Assembly: GCF_000745955.1 (NCBI RefSeq)
Contig: NZ_KN050786.1
Coordinates: 135,266-199,265, forward strand
Length of the DNA stretch: 64,000 bases
Direction: 5' to 3'
Source: Alysiella crassa DSM 2578
GTDB lineage: Bacteria; Pseudomonadota; Gammaproteobacteria; Burkholderiales; Neisseriaceae
This document shows, in pieces, positions 43,957 through 53,190 of this stretch. Below the pieces are notes generated by a model. That model did not search any database. It was not told where the DNA came from and saw only the letters and a list, made by a program, of their open reading frames with translations. The translations under genes were made by a program, and so were the position numbers. How positions within the stretch are numbered: position 1 is the stretch's first letter; each line of letters begins with the position of its first letter.

Positions 43957-44583
43957 ATGAACCTACCCATCAACACCCTTTACTGTATCGGCAGAAATTA
44001 TGTAGAACACATCGCCGAATTACAAAACGAAACCCCCACCGAACCTTTGGTATTTCTCAAACCCAATAGCAGCGTACAATGTTCAGGCAGCCTGAAATTG
44101 CCCGAATTCAGCCAAAATGTGCATTATGAAACCGAATTGGTGCTACAAATTGGCGCGGATTGCGATGACATTGCTCCCGAACACGCCCATACCTTGATTG
44201 CCGCCTATGCGGTCGGCTTGGATTTGACCGCGCGAGACGTTCAAGACATCGCCAAAGCCAAAGGTTTGCCATGGACAAAAGCCAAAGGTTTTCGCGGCGC
44301 GGCGTGTCTTTCCCCTTTTGTCGCGGCGGACAGGCTGCCTGAACACCAAAATATTGAATTTACATTAAAATTAAACGGCGAACTGCGCCAACACGGACAC
44401 ACCAGCCACATGATTTACCCCATTCCCATTTTGCTGGCAGAATTGGCGAAAACCTATGGCTTGCGGCGTGGCGATTTGGTGTTTACAGGCACGCCAGTAG
44501 GGGTAGGGCGATTGCAGTCGGGCGATGTGTTGGAACTGGATTTACAACACGGATTGGCGCAAGCCACATTTACGGTGGCGTAA
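43957..44583 (+). CDS. Fumarylacetoacetate hydrolase family protein
   Basis: A 208-residue FAH-fold enzyme: YCIGRNYVEHIAELQNETPT, LVFLKPNSSVQCSGSLKLPE, VHYETELVLQIGADCDDIA with metal-binding acids, and GDLVFTGTPVGVGRLQSGDV. Small members act as acylpyruvases or oxaloacetate tautomerase/decarboxylases. The start at 43957 follows AAAAGGAAAAAC; a longer reading runs into the cassette repeat. DUS segments are translated as SGSLK and RLPE. Confidence 0.88.
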   Translation: MNLPINTLYCIGRNYVEHIAELQNETPTEPLVFLKPNSSVQCSGSLKLPEFSQNVHYETELVLQIGADCDDIAPEHAHTLIAAYAVGLDLTARDVQDIAKAKGLPWTKAKGFRGAACLSPFVAADRLPEHQNIEFTLKLNGELRQHGHTSHMIYPIPILLAELAKTYGLRRGDLVFTGTPVGVGRLQSGDVLELDLQHGLAQATFTVA

Positions 44584-44691
44584 ATATTCAGGCAGCCTGA
44601 AAATGGAAAAATGGTTGATATATCATTGGTTTGTACACGCGTTGCGCCGCGTACCACGCTGCCCAGCCCACGATGAGCCATTCTTCCCACA

Positions 44692-44854
44692 TTTTCAGGC
44701 AGCCTTTCAGTACACGACAAACAAATGTAGGGTGCGCCGTGCGCACCAAAACCTACCACAATATTTAAATTATTCAGTAATTTGGTGCGCACGGCGCACC
44801 CTACATTTTTGTGATTGGAAAAATTGTCGTGTACTGTAAGAAGGCAGCCTGAAA
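44692..44854. repeat. DUS-bounded palindromic cassette, copy 6
   Basis: The most regular copy: DUS, CAGTACACGACAA, GTAGGGTGCGCCGTGCGCACC, spacer, GGTGCGCACGGCGCACCCTAC, TTGTCGTGTACTG, DUS. Confidence 0.85.
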
Positions 44855-44882
44855 TTCCAAACCATTTGAATTTAAAAAAATT

Positions 44883-44946
44883 TTGTTTGGCTTACTTTCC
44901 CAAAAAGTAAGTCGCCGCGCGGCGATAGAGCGCCCGCCGTAGGCAA
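44883..44946 (+). repeat. Left copy of a 64-bp inverted repeat flanking recN
   Basis: TTGTTTGGCTTACTTTCCCA at its start and CGCCGTAGGCAA at its end. The reverse complement occurs at 46735-46798 with only a few differences. Each copy contains a small CTTACTTT..AAAGTAAG hairpin. Confidence 0.85.
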
Positions 44947-44971
44947 CTTTAATTTTCAGGCTGCCTTGATT

Positions 44972-46633
44972 TTATTTTGCCACCAAATCCAACAATTCAC
45001 GCGCATGGCTACGCGTCGTGTCCGTGATTTTCTCACCGCCCAACATACGCGCCAATTCATCTACCCGCGAATCCGAATCCAATACCTTGATTTCACTCAC
45101 TGTTTGTTCCCCATCGCTGTGTTTGGCGACTTGCCAATGATGTTCGCCACACGCCGCCACTTGCGGCAAATGCGTAACCGCCAACACCTGATGTTTGCCG
45201 CCCAAACTCCGCAACGCACGCCCCACCGTTTCCGCCACACCGCCGCCAATGCCCGTGTCCACTTCATCAAAAATCAAAGTCGGCACTTGCGTATATTGAC
45301 TCGTAACCACTTGAATAGACAAACTAATTCGCGCCAATTCCCCACCCGAAGCCACCTTATTTAATGGGCGCAACTGGCTGCCCTTATTCGCCGCCACCTG
45401 ATACTGCACCTGCTCCAAACCATGCGCCGCAGGACTGGCAGGCAATAATTCAATGTGAAATTTCGCCCCTTTCATCGCCAAACCCTGCATGTGTTGCGTG
45501 GTTTCCGCCGCCAATTTCGCGGCGGCTTGATGGCGTTTGGCGGACAATTTTTGCGCCGTTTCCATATACGCCGCTTCCGTTTGCGCGACCTGTTTTTGCA
45601 GCGCGTCAATATCCGCCGCCGCTTCCAAATCATGCAAGGCAGCCTGAATTTCCGCTAATTTTTCAGGCAACATTTCAGGCTCCACACGATATTTCCGCGC
45701 CGCCGACATCAATTCCTGTAAACGCGCTTCCTTTGCCGCCAACTCATGCGGATTAATTTCCACATCACTCAATACATTGCCCAATAAATGATTGATTTCA
45801 CTCAATTCCGCTTCAATGCTGTCCAACATTTCCAAACTTTGCGCAAAACGCGGCTCCACCCCACCCAATTTATTCAACACGCGCTGACAACGATGTACCC
45901 ACGTCAAAAGCCCATCATCGCCATCTACCAACATTTGCGCTTCGCCAGCCGCCTGCAACAATTCCGCCGCATTCGCCAAACTGTCATGCGACTGATTCAG
46001 CGTTTCCCACTCGCCCGTTTCCAAATTCAATTGCTCTAACTCATTGAATTGCCACTCCAAACGCTCGCGTTCAATCGCCAAATTTTCCGCTTGCGTTTGC
46101 GCGGCAGCGAGCGCACGTTTCGCGTTTTGCCAAGCCTGATAATCCGTTTTGGTTTGCTCAACCAGATTCAGGCTGCCTGAAAAAGCGTCCAATAATTGCC
46201 GTTGCGCCGTTTCCTGATTCAAAGAATGATGTGCATTTTGTCCATGAATATCAATTAATTGCGAGCCAATTGCCTTTAATTGCGCCAAAGTCGCCGCCTG
46301 ATTATTGATAAAACTGCGGCTTTTGCCTTTCGCGTCAATAATGCGGCGAATGGACAATTCCGTTTCCTGTTCTGATAATAAACCTTGTTCACATAATTCT
46401 TTTTGCAAATCAGATAGTTCCGATACATCAAACAATGCCGACAATTGTGCTTCTTTCGCGCCATTGCGCACTTGGCTGTAATCCGCCTTATCGCCCAGCA
46501 GCAGTGCGAGCGCGTCCAGCGTAATGGATTTGCCTGCACCCGTTTCGCCTGTTAGCACGGTAAATCCGCTTTGAAAATCAAGGTTTAATTGTTCCACAAT
46601 CACAAAATCACGCAAAGATAGGGCGAGTAACAT
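44972..46633 (-). CDS. recN: DNA repair protein RecN
   Basis: A 553-residue SMC-like ATPase that acts in double-strand break repair and in natural transformation. Walker A is TVLTGETGAGKSITLDALAL; the C-terminal signature and Walker B are ASGGELARISLSIQVV and PTLIFDEVDTGIGGG. Long coiled coils fill the middle. A DUS is translated as SGSLNLV near residue 150. The gene is framed by the 64-bp inverted repeats. Confidence 0.97.
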   Translation of the reverse strand: MLLALSLRDFVIVEQLNLDFQSGFTVLTGETGAGKSITLDALALLLGDKADYSQVRNGAKEAQLSALFDVSELSDLQKELCEQGLLSEQETELSIRRIIDAKGKSRSFINNQAATLAQLKAIGSQLIDIHGQNAHHSLNQETAQRQLLDAFSGSLNLVEQTKTDYQAWQNAKRALAAAQTQAENLAIERERLEWQFNELEQLNLETGEWETLNQSHDSLANAAELLQAAGEAQMLVDGDDGLLTWVHRCQRVLNKLGGVEPRFAQSLEMLDSIEAELSEINHLLGNVLSDVEINPHELAAKEARLQELMSAARKYRVEPEMLPEKLAEIQAALHDLEAAADIDALQKQVAQTEAAYMETAQKLSAKRHQAAAKLAAETTQHMQGLAMKGAKFHIELLPASPAAHGLEQVQYQVAANKGSQLRPLNKVASGGELARISLSIQVVTSQYTQVPTLIFDEVDTGIGGGVAETVGRALRSLGGKHQVLAVTHLPQVAACGEHHWQVAKHSDGEQTVSEIKVLDSDSRVDELARMLGGEKITDTTRSHARELLDLVAK

Positions 46634-46734
46634 ATTCAGGCAGCCTGTAAAATAAAAAACGGCATTTTAAGTGTATCCGCAAAAATTTGCCACACGATAC
46701 AGTTCACGATAAAAATGTTTACAGCGTTGCAAAT

Positions 46735-46798
46735 TTGCCTACGGCGTGCGCTCTATCACGGCGCGGCGACTTACTTTTTGGAAAAGTAAGCCAAACAA
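46735..46798 (-). repeat. Right copy of the 64-bp inverted repeat flanking recN
   Basis: TTGCCTACGGCGTGCGCTCT to AAGTAAGCCAAACAA, the reverse complement of 44883-44946. The similarity extends outward into an AT-rich CAAACTATTTGAATTT segment. Confidence 0.85.
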
Positions 46799-46870
46799 TC
46801 ATAAAATCAAAAAATATTATTCAAATTCAAATAGTTTGAAATTTTCAGGCTGCCTGAAATATTTTGTTTT

Positions 46871-46980
46871 TTGTGAATGAAATGGTAACGCGAACTCGGG
46901 ATAAGAAAAATTGAATATTCCATGAAAATAAAAGACTTGCGTAGGGTGGGTGCTTGCACCCACGCGTTTTCAGGCTGCCT
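46871..46980. repeat. Half copy of the long-TIR element
   Basis: GGTAACGCGAACTCGGGATA, AAATTGAATATTCCATG and CGTAGGGTGGGTGCTTGCAC reproduce, in reverse, the right half of the element at 58825-59034. It ends in a DUS. The left half is missing. Confidence 0.7.
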
Positions 46981-47004
46981 GAACACGGTAGCCACAACGA
47001 CAAA

Positions 47005-47036
47005 AAACCGCTTATTAAAAAATAAGCGGCTTTTTA
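47005..47036 (-). terminator. Terminator of the tRNA operon
   Basis: Minus-strand stem CCGCTTATT/AATAAGCGG is followed by TTTTTTG, five bases beyond the tRNA-Ala CCA. Confidence 0.85.
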
Positions 47037-47040
47037 AAAC

Positions 47041-47116
<76 letters not shown>

Positions 47117-47123
47117 AAACTAG

Positions 47124-47197
47124 TGGCGAATCAGGGATTCGAACCCCGGACACAAGGATTATGATTCCTCTGCTCTAACCGACTGAGCTAATTCGCC
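47124..47197 (-). tRNA. tRNA-Met (anticodon CAT)
   Basis: A cloverleaf beginning GGCGAATTAGCTCAGTCGGT with anticodon loop ATCATAA and T arm CCGGGGTTCGAATCCCTG. The acceptor stem GGCGAAT/ATTCGCC pairs fully. The genomic 3' end reads ACTA, so CCA must be added. It is most like elongator tRNA-Met; a CAT anticodon modified for Ile cannot be excluded. It lies seven bases before tRNA-Ala in the same transcript. Confidence 0.9.
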
Positions 47198-47214
47198 GTG
47201 TGCTGAAAGCGCGG

Positions 47215-47243
47215 ACTATACGCGCTTATCGGGTTTGAGTCAA
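47215..47243 (-). promoter_or_regulatory. Promoter of the tRNA operon
   Basis: On the minus strand TTGACT, 17-bp spacer, TATAGT, followed by a GC-rich discriminator CCGCGC typical of stringently controlled stable RNA genes. It lies between the tRNA-Met and the end of the oxidase gene. Confidence 0.85.
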
Positions 47244-47247
47244 GCGA

Positions 47248-48633
47248 TTATGCTGTGTTTTTTGGTAACAATTTATTTGGATTGAATAAATTGTGTGGGT
47301 CAAGTTGCGATTTGATGACACGCATGAGCGCGATTTCGTCTGCGCTGCGTACATGGGGCAGCCAATGTGTTTTCAGGCTGCCTATGCCGTGTTCTGCCGC
47401 AATCGTGCCGTGATTTGCCAAAACGTGTTGGTAAACAATTGAATTAACAGCGTCTTCGTATTCATCATACACGCGATTGTCCACAATCGGCAGGAAGCAG
47501 TTATAGTGCAGGCTGCCATCACCTAAATGCCCAAACACAACTAATTGCATTTCAGGGTAATTTTTTTGCAAATCCGCACTACAAGTTTCCACAAAATCAG
47601 CCACTTGGGCAATGGGTACGGCGATGTCATGCTTAATGCTGGCACCCAAAACGCGTTGGCTTTCGGAAATGTTTTCGCGTAAATTCCATAAATTTTGGCG
47701 TTCTTGCTCGGATTGGGCTAATACACTGTTTTCATAGCCATTTTCGTATAAATAGGTCGCCAATAAATCACCTAAATCATCGCGTGGCAGACTGTCGGTC
47801 AATTCAATTAAAACGTGCCATTCGGCGGCGACTGGTTGGCTTAATTTGCTGTATTGGCTGGATAATTCTAATGCGTACGCGCTGATGAGTTCAAAACTGC
47901 ACAAGCGTTCTGCAAATTGATTGCGAATTTGGGTTAATAATTCAACGGCTTGGGCAATGCTGTCCACGCCCACCCATGCGGTTTCGGTGGTGGCGGCGGG
48001 GGCGAATAATTTGAGCGTTGCGCCCGTGATGATGCCGAGCGTGCCTTCGCTGCCGATAAACAGGTGTTTGAGTTCGTAAGCCGTTGTATTTTTGTGCAAA
48101 GGGTGGAGATGGGAAACGATTTCGCCATTGGGCAACACGACTTCCAGCCCGACCACCAAATCGCGCATGGTGCCATAGCGCAATACATTTAAGCCGCCCG
48201 CGTTGCAAGCGATGTTGCCGCCGATTTGGCATGAACCTTCGCTGGCTAAACTCAATGGAAAGAAGCGTTTGGCTTCGGTGGCGGCGGTTTGGATATGGTG
48301 CAAAATGCAGCCTGCGTCCACGGTGATGGTGTTGTCGGCTAAATTAAGGTGTCTGATTTGATTGAGTTTTCCTAAATTTAACACAATGCCGCCATCGGCA
48401 ACGCTGCCGCCCACCAAGCCTGTGTTGCCGCCTTGTGGTGTGATGGGCAGACGATGTTCGCTGCAAAAACGGACGATTTTTTGTACGTTTTCAACGCTTT
48501 GGGGTTGGACGACTAGGCAATTTTCGCTGGTGTAGCGTTTGCGTTGGTCAAGCAGAAAGGCGGTTTGGTCGCTGGGAATTTCGCTGGGGGAAAGAAAGGT
48601 TTGCAGGTGTTCGCGGATTTGAGTGGGGTTCAT
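47248..48633 (-). CDS. FAD-linked oxidase of the D-lactate / 2-hydroxyglutarate dehydrogenase group
   Basis: A 461-residue flavoprotein. The FAD-binding region shows ITPQGGNTGLVGGSVADGGI, ASEGSCQIGGNIACNAGG, LNVLRYGTMRDLVVGLEVVL and GSEGTLGIITGATLKL. The C-terminal cap has VFGHLGDGSLHYN and AEHGIGSLKTHWLP. It oxidises a D-2-hydroxy acid; which one cannot be read from the sequence. The start ATG 48633 is preferred, since the longer frame passes through a DUS. Confidence 0.88.
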   Translation of the reverse strand: MNPTQIREHLQTFLSPSEIPSDQTAFLLDQRKRYTSENCLVVQPQSVENVQKIVRFCSEHRLPITPQGGNTGLVGGSVADGGIVLNLGKLNQIRHLNLADNTITVDAGCILHHIQTAATEAKRFFPLSLASEGSCQIGGNIACNAGGLNVLRYGTMRDLVVGLEVVLPNGEIVSHLHPLHKNTTAYELKHLFIGSEGTLGIITGATLKLFAPAATTETAWVGVDSIAQAVELLTQIRNQFAERLCSFELISAYALELSSQYSKLSQPVAAEWHVLIELTDSLPRDDLGDLLATYLYENGYENSVLAQSEQERQNLWNLRENISESQRVLGASIKHDIAVPIAQVADFVETCSADLQKNYPEMQLVVFGHLGDGSLHYNCFLPIVDNRVYDEYEDAVNSIVYQHVLANHGTIAAEHGIGSLKTHWLPHVRSADEIALMRVIKSQLDPHNLFNPNKLLPKNTA

Positions 48634-48698
48634 GTTCAGGCTGCCTGAAAAATTTAAAATTATAGCGTAAAGTGTGGGTGGAGTAGGGCGGTGGTGTT

Positions 48699-49090
48699 TC
48701 AGGCAGCCTTTCATTACCCTATAAATTTTTGTCTACTGCTCATCTGTTCCCTCTCCTGTGGGCATGGGTATCTACACATCTTTTTGCAATAAAATTAAAA
48801 GGTTATTTGAAATATCAATTCAATAGCCCTTAATTTTAGTTTCAAAATCACGCGTAACACGGCGAGATTTTGTCAGCTTGTTTTGAAATTTTTGTTGAAA
48901 AACAATCAACATAATCTCAAAAAAAGATGTGTAGATACCCATGCCTGTGGGAGAGGGTTAGGGAGAGGGTAAAACTTTCAATGCACCACGATTTTTTCCT
49001 CTCCCAAAGGAGAGGGGGTTAGATTGCTGTATTTCAACGATTTCAGGCAGTATTTCATTTTTTGTAGGGTAGCGAAAGGCAGCCTGAAAC
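48699..49090. repeat. Composite DUS-bounded cassette interrupted by a MITE
   Basis: Outer DUS at 48699 and 49078. The core is the TTCCCTCTCCTGTGGG..GGGAGAGGGTTAGG palindrome with a second CCTCTCCCAAAGGAGAGGGG hairpin. It is split by the 181-bp insertion described separately. It fills the whole gap before 49187; no gene is present. Confidence 0.7.
48763..48943. mobile_element. MITE, 181 bp, with 8-bp target duplication
   Basis: Perfect 23-bp terminal inverted repeats begin CATGGGTATCTACACATCTT. The flanks are both CCTGTGGG (48755-48762 and 48944-48951). Removing element and one flank restores a continuous palindromic repeat. There is no coding frame, so it depends on a transposase elsewhere. 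Confidence 0.9.
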
Positions 49091-49186
49091 CACACTTTTT
49101 GCGGTTTATGTGCCAATTTAATAGCCATTCGCAATTAAATTTTTTATAATTTCATTTTCCAATAATTCAAATCAGAAAGAAACACA

Positions 49187-50272
49187 ATGAATGAGCTGAA
49201 CGCCACTTCGCTAAGTAAACCCACGCATTTTGAAGAAAAAACTTGGCAATTTGAATTTTATGGTGATGCGCGAGAATATTTCAAAATCTGGATTGTAAAT
49301 ATTTTTCTGACGATTATCACCTTGTCCATTTACGCGCCTTGGGCGAAAGTGCGCCGTTTGCGTTATTTTTATGGTAATACGGAATTGGCGGGTCAGGTAT
49401 TTGATTTTACAGCCATTCCTACGCGTATTTTGGTGGGGCGTGCGATTGCGATGGTGTTGTTTGTGGGCGTGTCGTTTGTGGCAGAAGTTAGCCCTGAATA
49501 TTATTGGTTGGCGATGTTGCTGCTGTTTGCGGTGATGCCGTGGTTGCTGCGTTCTACCATGCGTTTTCGGGCGCGGAATACGAAATTTGGCAACAGTCGT
49601 TTTTATTTTTCTGCGACTTTGGGCGAAACGTATGCGATGGCATTGAAAGGTGCGTTGGCGACTATGTTGAGTTTTGGTTTGCTTTATCCTTTGGCGTTGT
49701 ATTGGTTTAAATCATATCAAATCAATCATTTGCATATTGGCGATTTGCAAATGGAATTGAAATCTAAAATTGGCGATTTTTATGCGGCGGTGTTATTGCC
49801 TTATTTTATTATGATAGGTGTGGTGTTTGTTTTTGCGGTTGGACTGGGTTTTTTGGGGGGTATGCTGGGCGGCTTAACGAATGGCGACGTATCCAAAGAA
49901 ACGGTGGGGCAAGGCATATTTGCTTTTGTTGGTTTGATGTATGTGGTGATGTTGGGTTTGTTTGTGCCGCTGACACAGGGTTATTTGTTTAAAACGACTT
50001 GGCAAAAAGTGGAATTGGGCAACAGCCTGATTACCAGCGAATTAAGCCCATGGACATTTGCGTGGATTAAATTCACCAATTATTTGGCGATGATTTGTAC
50101 TTTGGGTTTGTTGCGCCCGTGGGCGGAAGTGCGTTTGTATCGCTATCAGGCGGACACGATGAATGTGGTGTTGCGCGATAATCCTGACGATTTACTGAAT
50201 ATGGCGCAGGAAGACAGCCACAGTATTGGCGAAGAAATGTCTGATGTGTTTGATTTGGATTTGTCTTTGTAA
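49187..50272 (+). CDS. DUF898 membrane protein (YjgN-like)
   Basis: A 361-residue inner membrane protein with about six helices. The DUF898 repeat is visible twice: LTIITLSIYAPWAKVRRLRY near residue 45 and ICTLGLLRPWAEVRLYRYQA near residue 305. The N- and C-terminal ends are polar. The next gene encodes an M48 metallopeptidase; DUF898 and M48 genes are often paired, which suggests a shared, still unknown envelope function. Confidence 0.85.
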   Translation: MNELNATSLSKPTHFEEKTWQFEFYGDAREYFKIWIVNIFLTIITLSIYAPWAKVRRLRYFYGNTELAGQVFDFTAIPTRILVGRAIAMVLFVGVSFVAEVSPEYYWLAMLLLFAVMPWLLRSTMRFRARNTKFGNSRFYFSATLGETYAMALKGALATMLSFGLLYPLALYWFKSYQINHLHIGDLQMELKSKIGDFYAAVLLPYFIMIGVVFVFAVGLGFLGGMLGGLTNGDVSKETVGQGIFAFVGLMYVVMLGLFVPLTQGYLFKTTWQKVELGNSLITSELSPWTFAWIKFTNYLAMICTLGLLRPWAEVRLYRYQADTMNVVLRDNPDDLLNMAQEDSHSIGEEMSDVFDLDLSL

Positions 50273-50356
50273 TCTTAAAAATGATTTTCAGGCTGCCTGA
50301 TTTGTGCAAAATATAAAATATAAGGCAGCCTGAAAACGTATCTCCGAAAAAATATC

Positions 50357-51361
50357 ATGAATTCAATCCCCATTCGTTATTATGACGGCGTGCGCAATGT
50401 GGCGCACACCGCCGAATTGTCCTATGATGGCGAACACATTGCCATTCATTATCAGCAACAAGTGGCTTATTACACGCTCAATGAAGTGGAATACATTGCG
50501 GGGGTTGGGCGAGTTTTGCCCGCTTTGGAATTGCCCAATGACGCGCGGGTGGAATTTCTTTCGGCGGAACTGCCCGACTGGTTGCCACTCAAACATCAAA
50601 AAATGCTCAATCATGTCCAGCATTTTGAGCAAAGTTGGAAATGGGTGGGCATAGGTTTTGTGGTGGTGGCTTTGGTGGTGGTGGGGGTGTTGAAATTTGG
50701 CATTCCGTTTGCGGCGTATCATGTGGCGCACACGCTGCCTGAAAGCACCTTACAAAAAGCAGGCGACCATGCCGAATCTTTAATCAAAGAAAAAATCATG
50801 TCGCCCAGCAAATTATCGGCGCAACGTCAGCAAGAGATTTCTGCTTTGTATTATCAAAAATTAAATCCGAAAAATCCCGCTAAATTATTATTTTTAAAAG
50901 GTGATATTTTTGGGGCAAACGCGCTTGCTATTCCAAATAACACGATTGTTTTGACCGATGAATTGGTGGCATTAGCCAAAAATGACGGCGAACTCATCGC
51001 GGTGTTGGCGCACGAACAGGGGCATTTGAATGAAAAACACAGCCTGCAACAGGCTTTGCGTGCGGTGGGCGTGGGGGTGTTGCTGATGGTGATTACGGGC
51101 GAATCTGATGATTTGTTGAGCAATTTGCCGATTATGCTGGTGAGCGCACAATATTCGCAAACTTTTGAATTGGAAGCCGACCGCCATGCAATTATGGAAT
51201 TGAAGCGTTTGAATATGTCGCCGAAGCATTTGGCGGATATGTTGGGGCGTTTACACGAAAGTCATGACGTGCGCGATGATAATGGCGAGCAATCTAATAA
51301 TTGGTTTGGCAGCCACCCTGTTTTGCAAGAGCGTGTGAAACAGGTGGAGCAGTTTAAATAA
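50357..51361 (+). CDS. M48-family metallopeptidase, membrane anchored
   Basis: A 334-residue protein. Residues 1-90 are a beta-rich N-terminal part (IRYYDGVRNVAHTAELSYDG). One membrane helix follows (VGIGFVVVALVVVGVLKFGI). The zinc motif HEQGH is in IAVLAHEQGHLNEKHSLQQA and the third ligand in FELEADRHAIMELKR. It is coupled to the DUF898 gene with 84 bp between them and followed by radC. Confidence 0.88.
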   Translation: MNSIPIRYYDGVRNVAHTAELSYDGEHIAIHYQQQVAYYTLNEVEYIAGVGRVLPALELPNDARVEFLSAELPDWLPLKHQKMLNHVQHFEQSWKWVGIGFVVVALVVVGVLKFGIPFAAYHVAHTLPESTLQKAGDHAESLIKEKIMSPSKLSAQRQQEISALYYQKLNPKNPAKLLFLKGDIFGANALAIPNNTIVLTDELVALAKNDGELIAVLAHEQGHLNEKHSLQQALRAVGVGVLLMVITGESDDLLSNLPIMLVSAQYSQTFELEADRHAIMELKRLNMSPKHLADMLGRLHESHDVRDDNGEQSNNWFGSHPVLQERVKQVEQFK

Positions 51362-51383
51362 TTTTTTCAGGCAGCCTGAAACC

Positions 51384-52064
51384 ATGAACATCAAAAAATG
51401 GCACGAAACCGAGCGTCCACGCGAAAAATTATTAGAACGCGGCGTGAGCAATTTAAGCGATGCGGAATTATTGGCAATTTTATTGCGCACAGGCACCAAA
51501 GGCAGCAATGCGGTGGATTTGGCGCGGCATTTATTGGCAGAATTTGGCGGCTTGGGCAAACTGATGAACGCCAGCCACACGGAATTATCACGATACAAAG
51601 GCATGGGTTTGGCGGCGTATGCGCAGTTTGCGGCGGTGTTGGAAGTGGGGCGGCGGGTGTTGGGGGAAGAATTGCGCCGTCAGCCACTTTTCCATTCCAC
51701 GCAGGCGGTGGCGGATTATTTGCGTTTGCGGATTGGGCATGAGCGGGTGGAAGTGAGTGTCGCCTTATTTTTAAATCAACAAAATCAATTGATTGCCTGT
51801 GAAGAATTGGCGCGTGGTACGGTCGCCGAGCATACGGTGTATATTCGGGAAGTGGCGAAATTGGCTTTGCAGCACCATGCGTCTGCGATTATTTTCGCGC
51901 ACAATCACCCCGCAGGTTCGGCGCAAGCTTCGCACGAAGACCGTTTATTTACCAATCGTTTACGCGCTGCGCTGGTGTTGTTAGACATTGTTTTGCTTGA
52001 CCATTTTATTGTTACGGCGGAGCAAGTGGTGTCGTTTGTGGAACAAGGTTGGCTGAAGAATTAG
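51384..52064 (+). CDS. radC: RadC-family JAB1/MPN protein
   Basis: A 226-residue protein. The N-terminal helix-hairpin-helix region is WHETERPREKLLERGVSNLS, LAILLRTGTKGSNAVDLARH. The MPN domain carries the zinc motif HNHPAGSAQASHED in IIFAHNHPAG. The biochemical function is not settled despite the name. It starts 22 bases after the M48 gene, with a DUS between. Confidence 0.93.
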   Translation: MNIKKWHETERPREKLLERGVSNLSDAELLAILLRTGTKGSNAVDLARHLLAEFGGLGKLMNASHTELSRYKGMGLAAYAQFAAVLEVGRRVLGEELRRQPLFHSTQAVADYLRLRIGHERVEVSVALFLNQQNQLIACEELARGTVAEHTVYIREVAKLALQHHASAIIFAHNHPAGSAQASHEDRLFTNRLRAALVLLDIVLLDHFIVTAEQVVSFVEQGWLKN

Positions 52065-52086
52065 GATTTTGTGGTATATTTTATGT

Positions 52087-52198
52087 TTTCAGGCTGCCGT
52101 CTTTTAGTTAGTACACGACAAAATTCATGTAGGGTGCGTATTACGCACCAAAATACCAAATGCTTTGAATGATTTGGTGCTGAAAGGCAGCCTGAAAA
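52087..52198. repeat. DUS-bounded palindromic cassette, copy 7 (right part deleted)
   Basis: A degenerate DUS, AGTTAGTACACGACAAAA, TAGGGTGCGTATTACGCACC, then GATTTGGTGC joined directly to a DUS. Everything between the inner right arm and the right DUS has been lost. Confidence 0.75.
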
Positions 52199-52231
52199 CA
52201 AATTCACATCACATAATGAAAAGGACACAAT

Positions 52232-52993
52232 ATGAAAAAAACCTTACTTGCCTTGATGTTAGCCAGCTCGCTTGCCGCTTGTTCGGTGGTGGACAGCGGC
52301 AGCATGAACGCGCAAGCCGCGCAACAATACAGCGCAGCCATGAGCAAAGCCCGAGCTTCTAATGTCGTGGACACCACGTCTAATACCGCCAAACGCGTTC
52401 AACGTGTGTTCCAACGCATGTTGCCCGCCGCCAATGCCGCCAATATGACTGGGCAACCTTTTGCGTGGGAAATGACGGTTATCCGCTCCGATGAATTAAA
52501 CGCGTGGGCAATGCCAGGTGGCAAAATGGCGATGTACACAGGCATTGTGGAAAAACTGAATTTAACAGATGATGAAATCGCCGCCATTGTCGGACACGAA
52601 ATGACCCACGCCCTGTTAGAACACAGCAAAAAAGAAGCCAATCGCAACGTAGGTTTGCAAATTGGCGCGACTTTGGGCAATGCGATTTTGTCCAGCTACA
52701 CGGGCGTGGATACCAGCAGTTTGGTGGGTTTGGCGGCGGATTTGGGTGTGGACAAACCCTTTAGCCGCAGCGCGGAAAAAGAAGCCGATTTGGGCGGTTT
52801 GAAATTGATGGCGCAATCGGGCTACAATCCGCAGGCTGCCATTACCGTGTGGACAAAAATGAATCAGTTTAGCAATAATAATGATGTGGTGTCGGGCATT
52901 TTGTCCACCCACCCCACCAATAATGCGCGAATTAAATTGATTCAAGATGAATTGCCTAATGTTATGCCGATTTATCAAAAAGCAAAAAAATAA
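52232..52993 (+). CDS. M48-family metalloprotease lipoprotein (LoiP/YcaL-like)
   Basis: A 253-residue lipoprotein: MKKTLLALMLASSLAACSVV with lipobox LAAC. Zinc motif HEMTH in IAAIVGHEMTHALLEHSKKE, third ligand in EKEADLGGLKLMAQSGYNPQ, and the closing HPTNNARIKLIQDELP. It is a likely outer-membrane-associated quality-control protease. This is the second M48 peptidase within 2 kb, of a different subfamily. Confidence 0.88.
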   Translation: MKKTLLALMLASSLAACSVVDSGSMNAQAAQQYSAAMSKARASNVVDTTSNTAKRVQRVFQRMLPAANAANMTGQPFAWEMTVIRSDELNAWAMPGGKMAMYTGIVEKLNLTDDEIAAIVGHEMTHALLEHSKKEANRNVGLQIGATLGNAILSSYTGVDTSSLVGLAADLGVDKPFSRSAEKEADLGGLKLMAQSGYNPQAAITVWTKMNQFSNNNDVVSGILSTHPTNNARIKLIQDELPNVMPIYQKAKK

Positions 52994-53044
52994 TTTTCAG
53001 GCTGCCTGAATTGTAGAAATTAACTAATTGTTTTAATAAGTATT

Positions 53045-53165
53045 CTTTCGTAGGGTGGGTGCTTGCACCCACGATTTTACCGTAACCATATTGAGTATTT
53101 GCTTTCAGGCTGCCTGAAACCGCGTGGGTGCAAGCACTCACCCTACGCAAGTTATTCATTTTCAT
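53045..53165. repeat. GGGTGGGTGC palindromic repeat with central DUS
   Basis: CGTAGGGTGGGTGCTTGCAC, a spacer TTTACCGTAACCATATTGAG, a DUS, then GTGGGTGCAAGCACTCACCC. It equals the inner part of the element at 58825-59034 without the long ends. Confidence 0.8.
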
Positions 53166-53190
53166 TACCCTTTTATTTTAGGAAACAAAA

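Noticed and set aside
45364-45756. Plus-strand frame of 130 codons
   Set aside because: Antisense to recN; Pro-rich with no domain.
48781-48930. Gene inside the MITE
   Set aside because: No frame of useful length; the element is non-autonomous.
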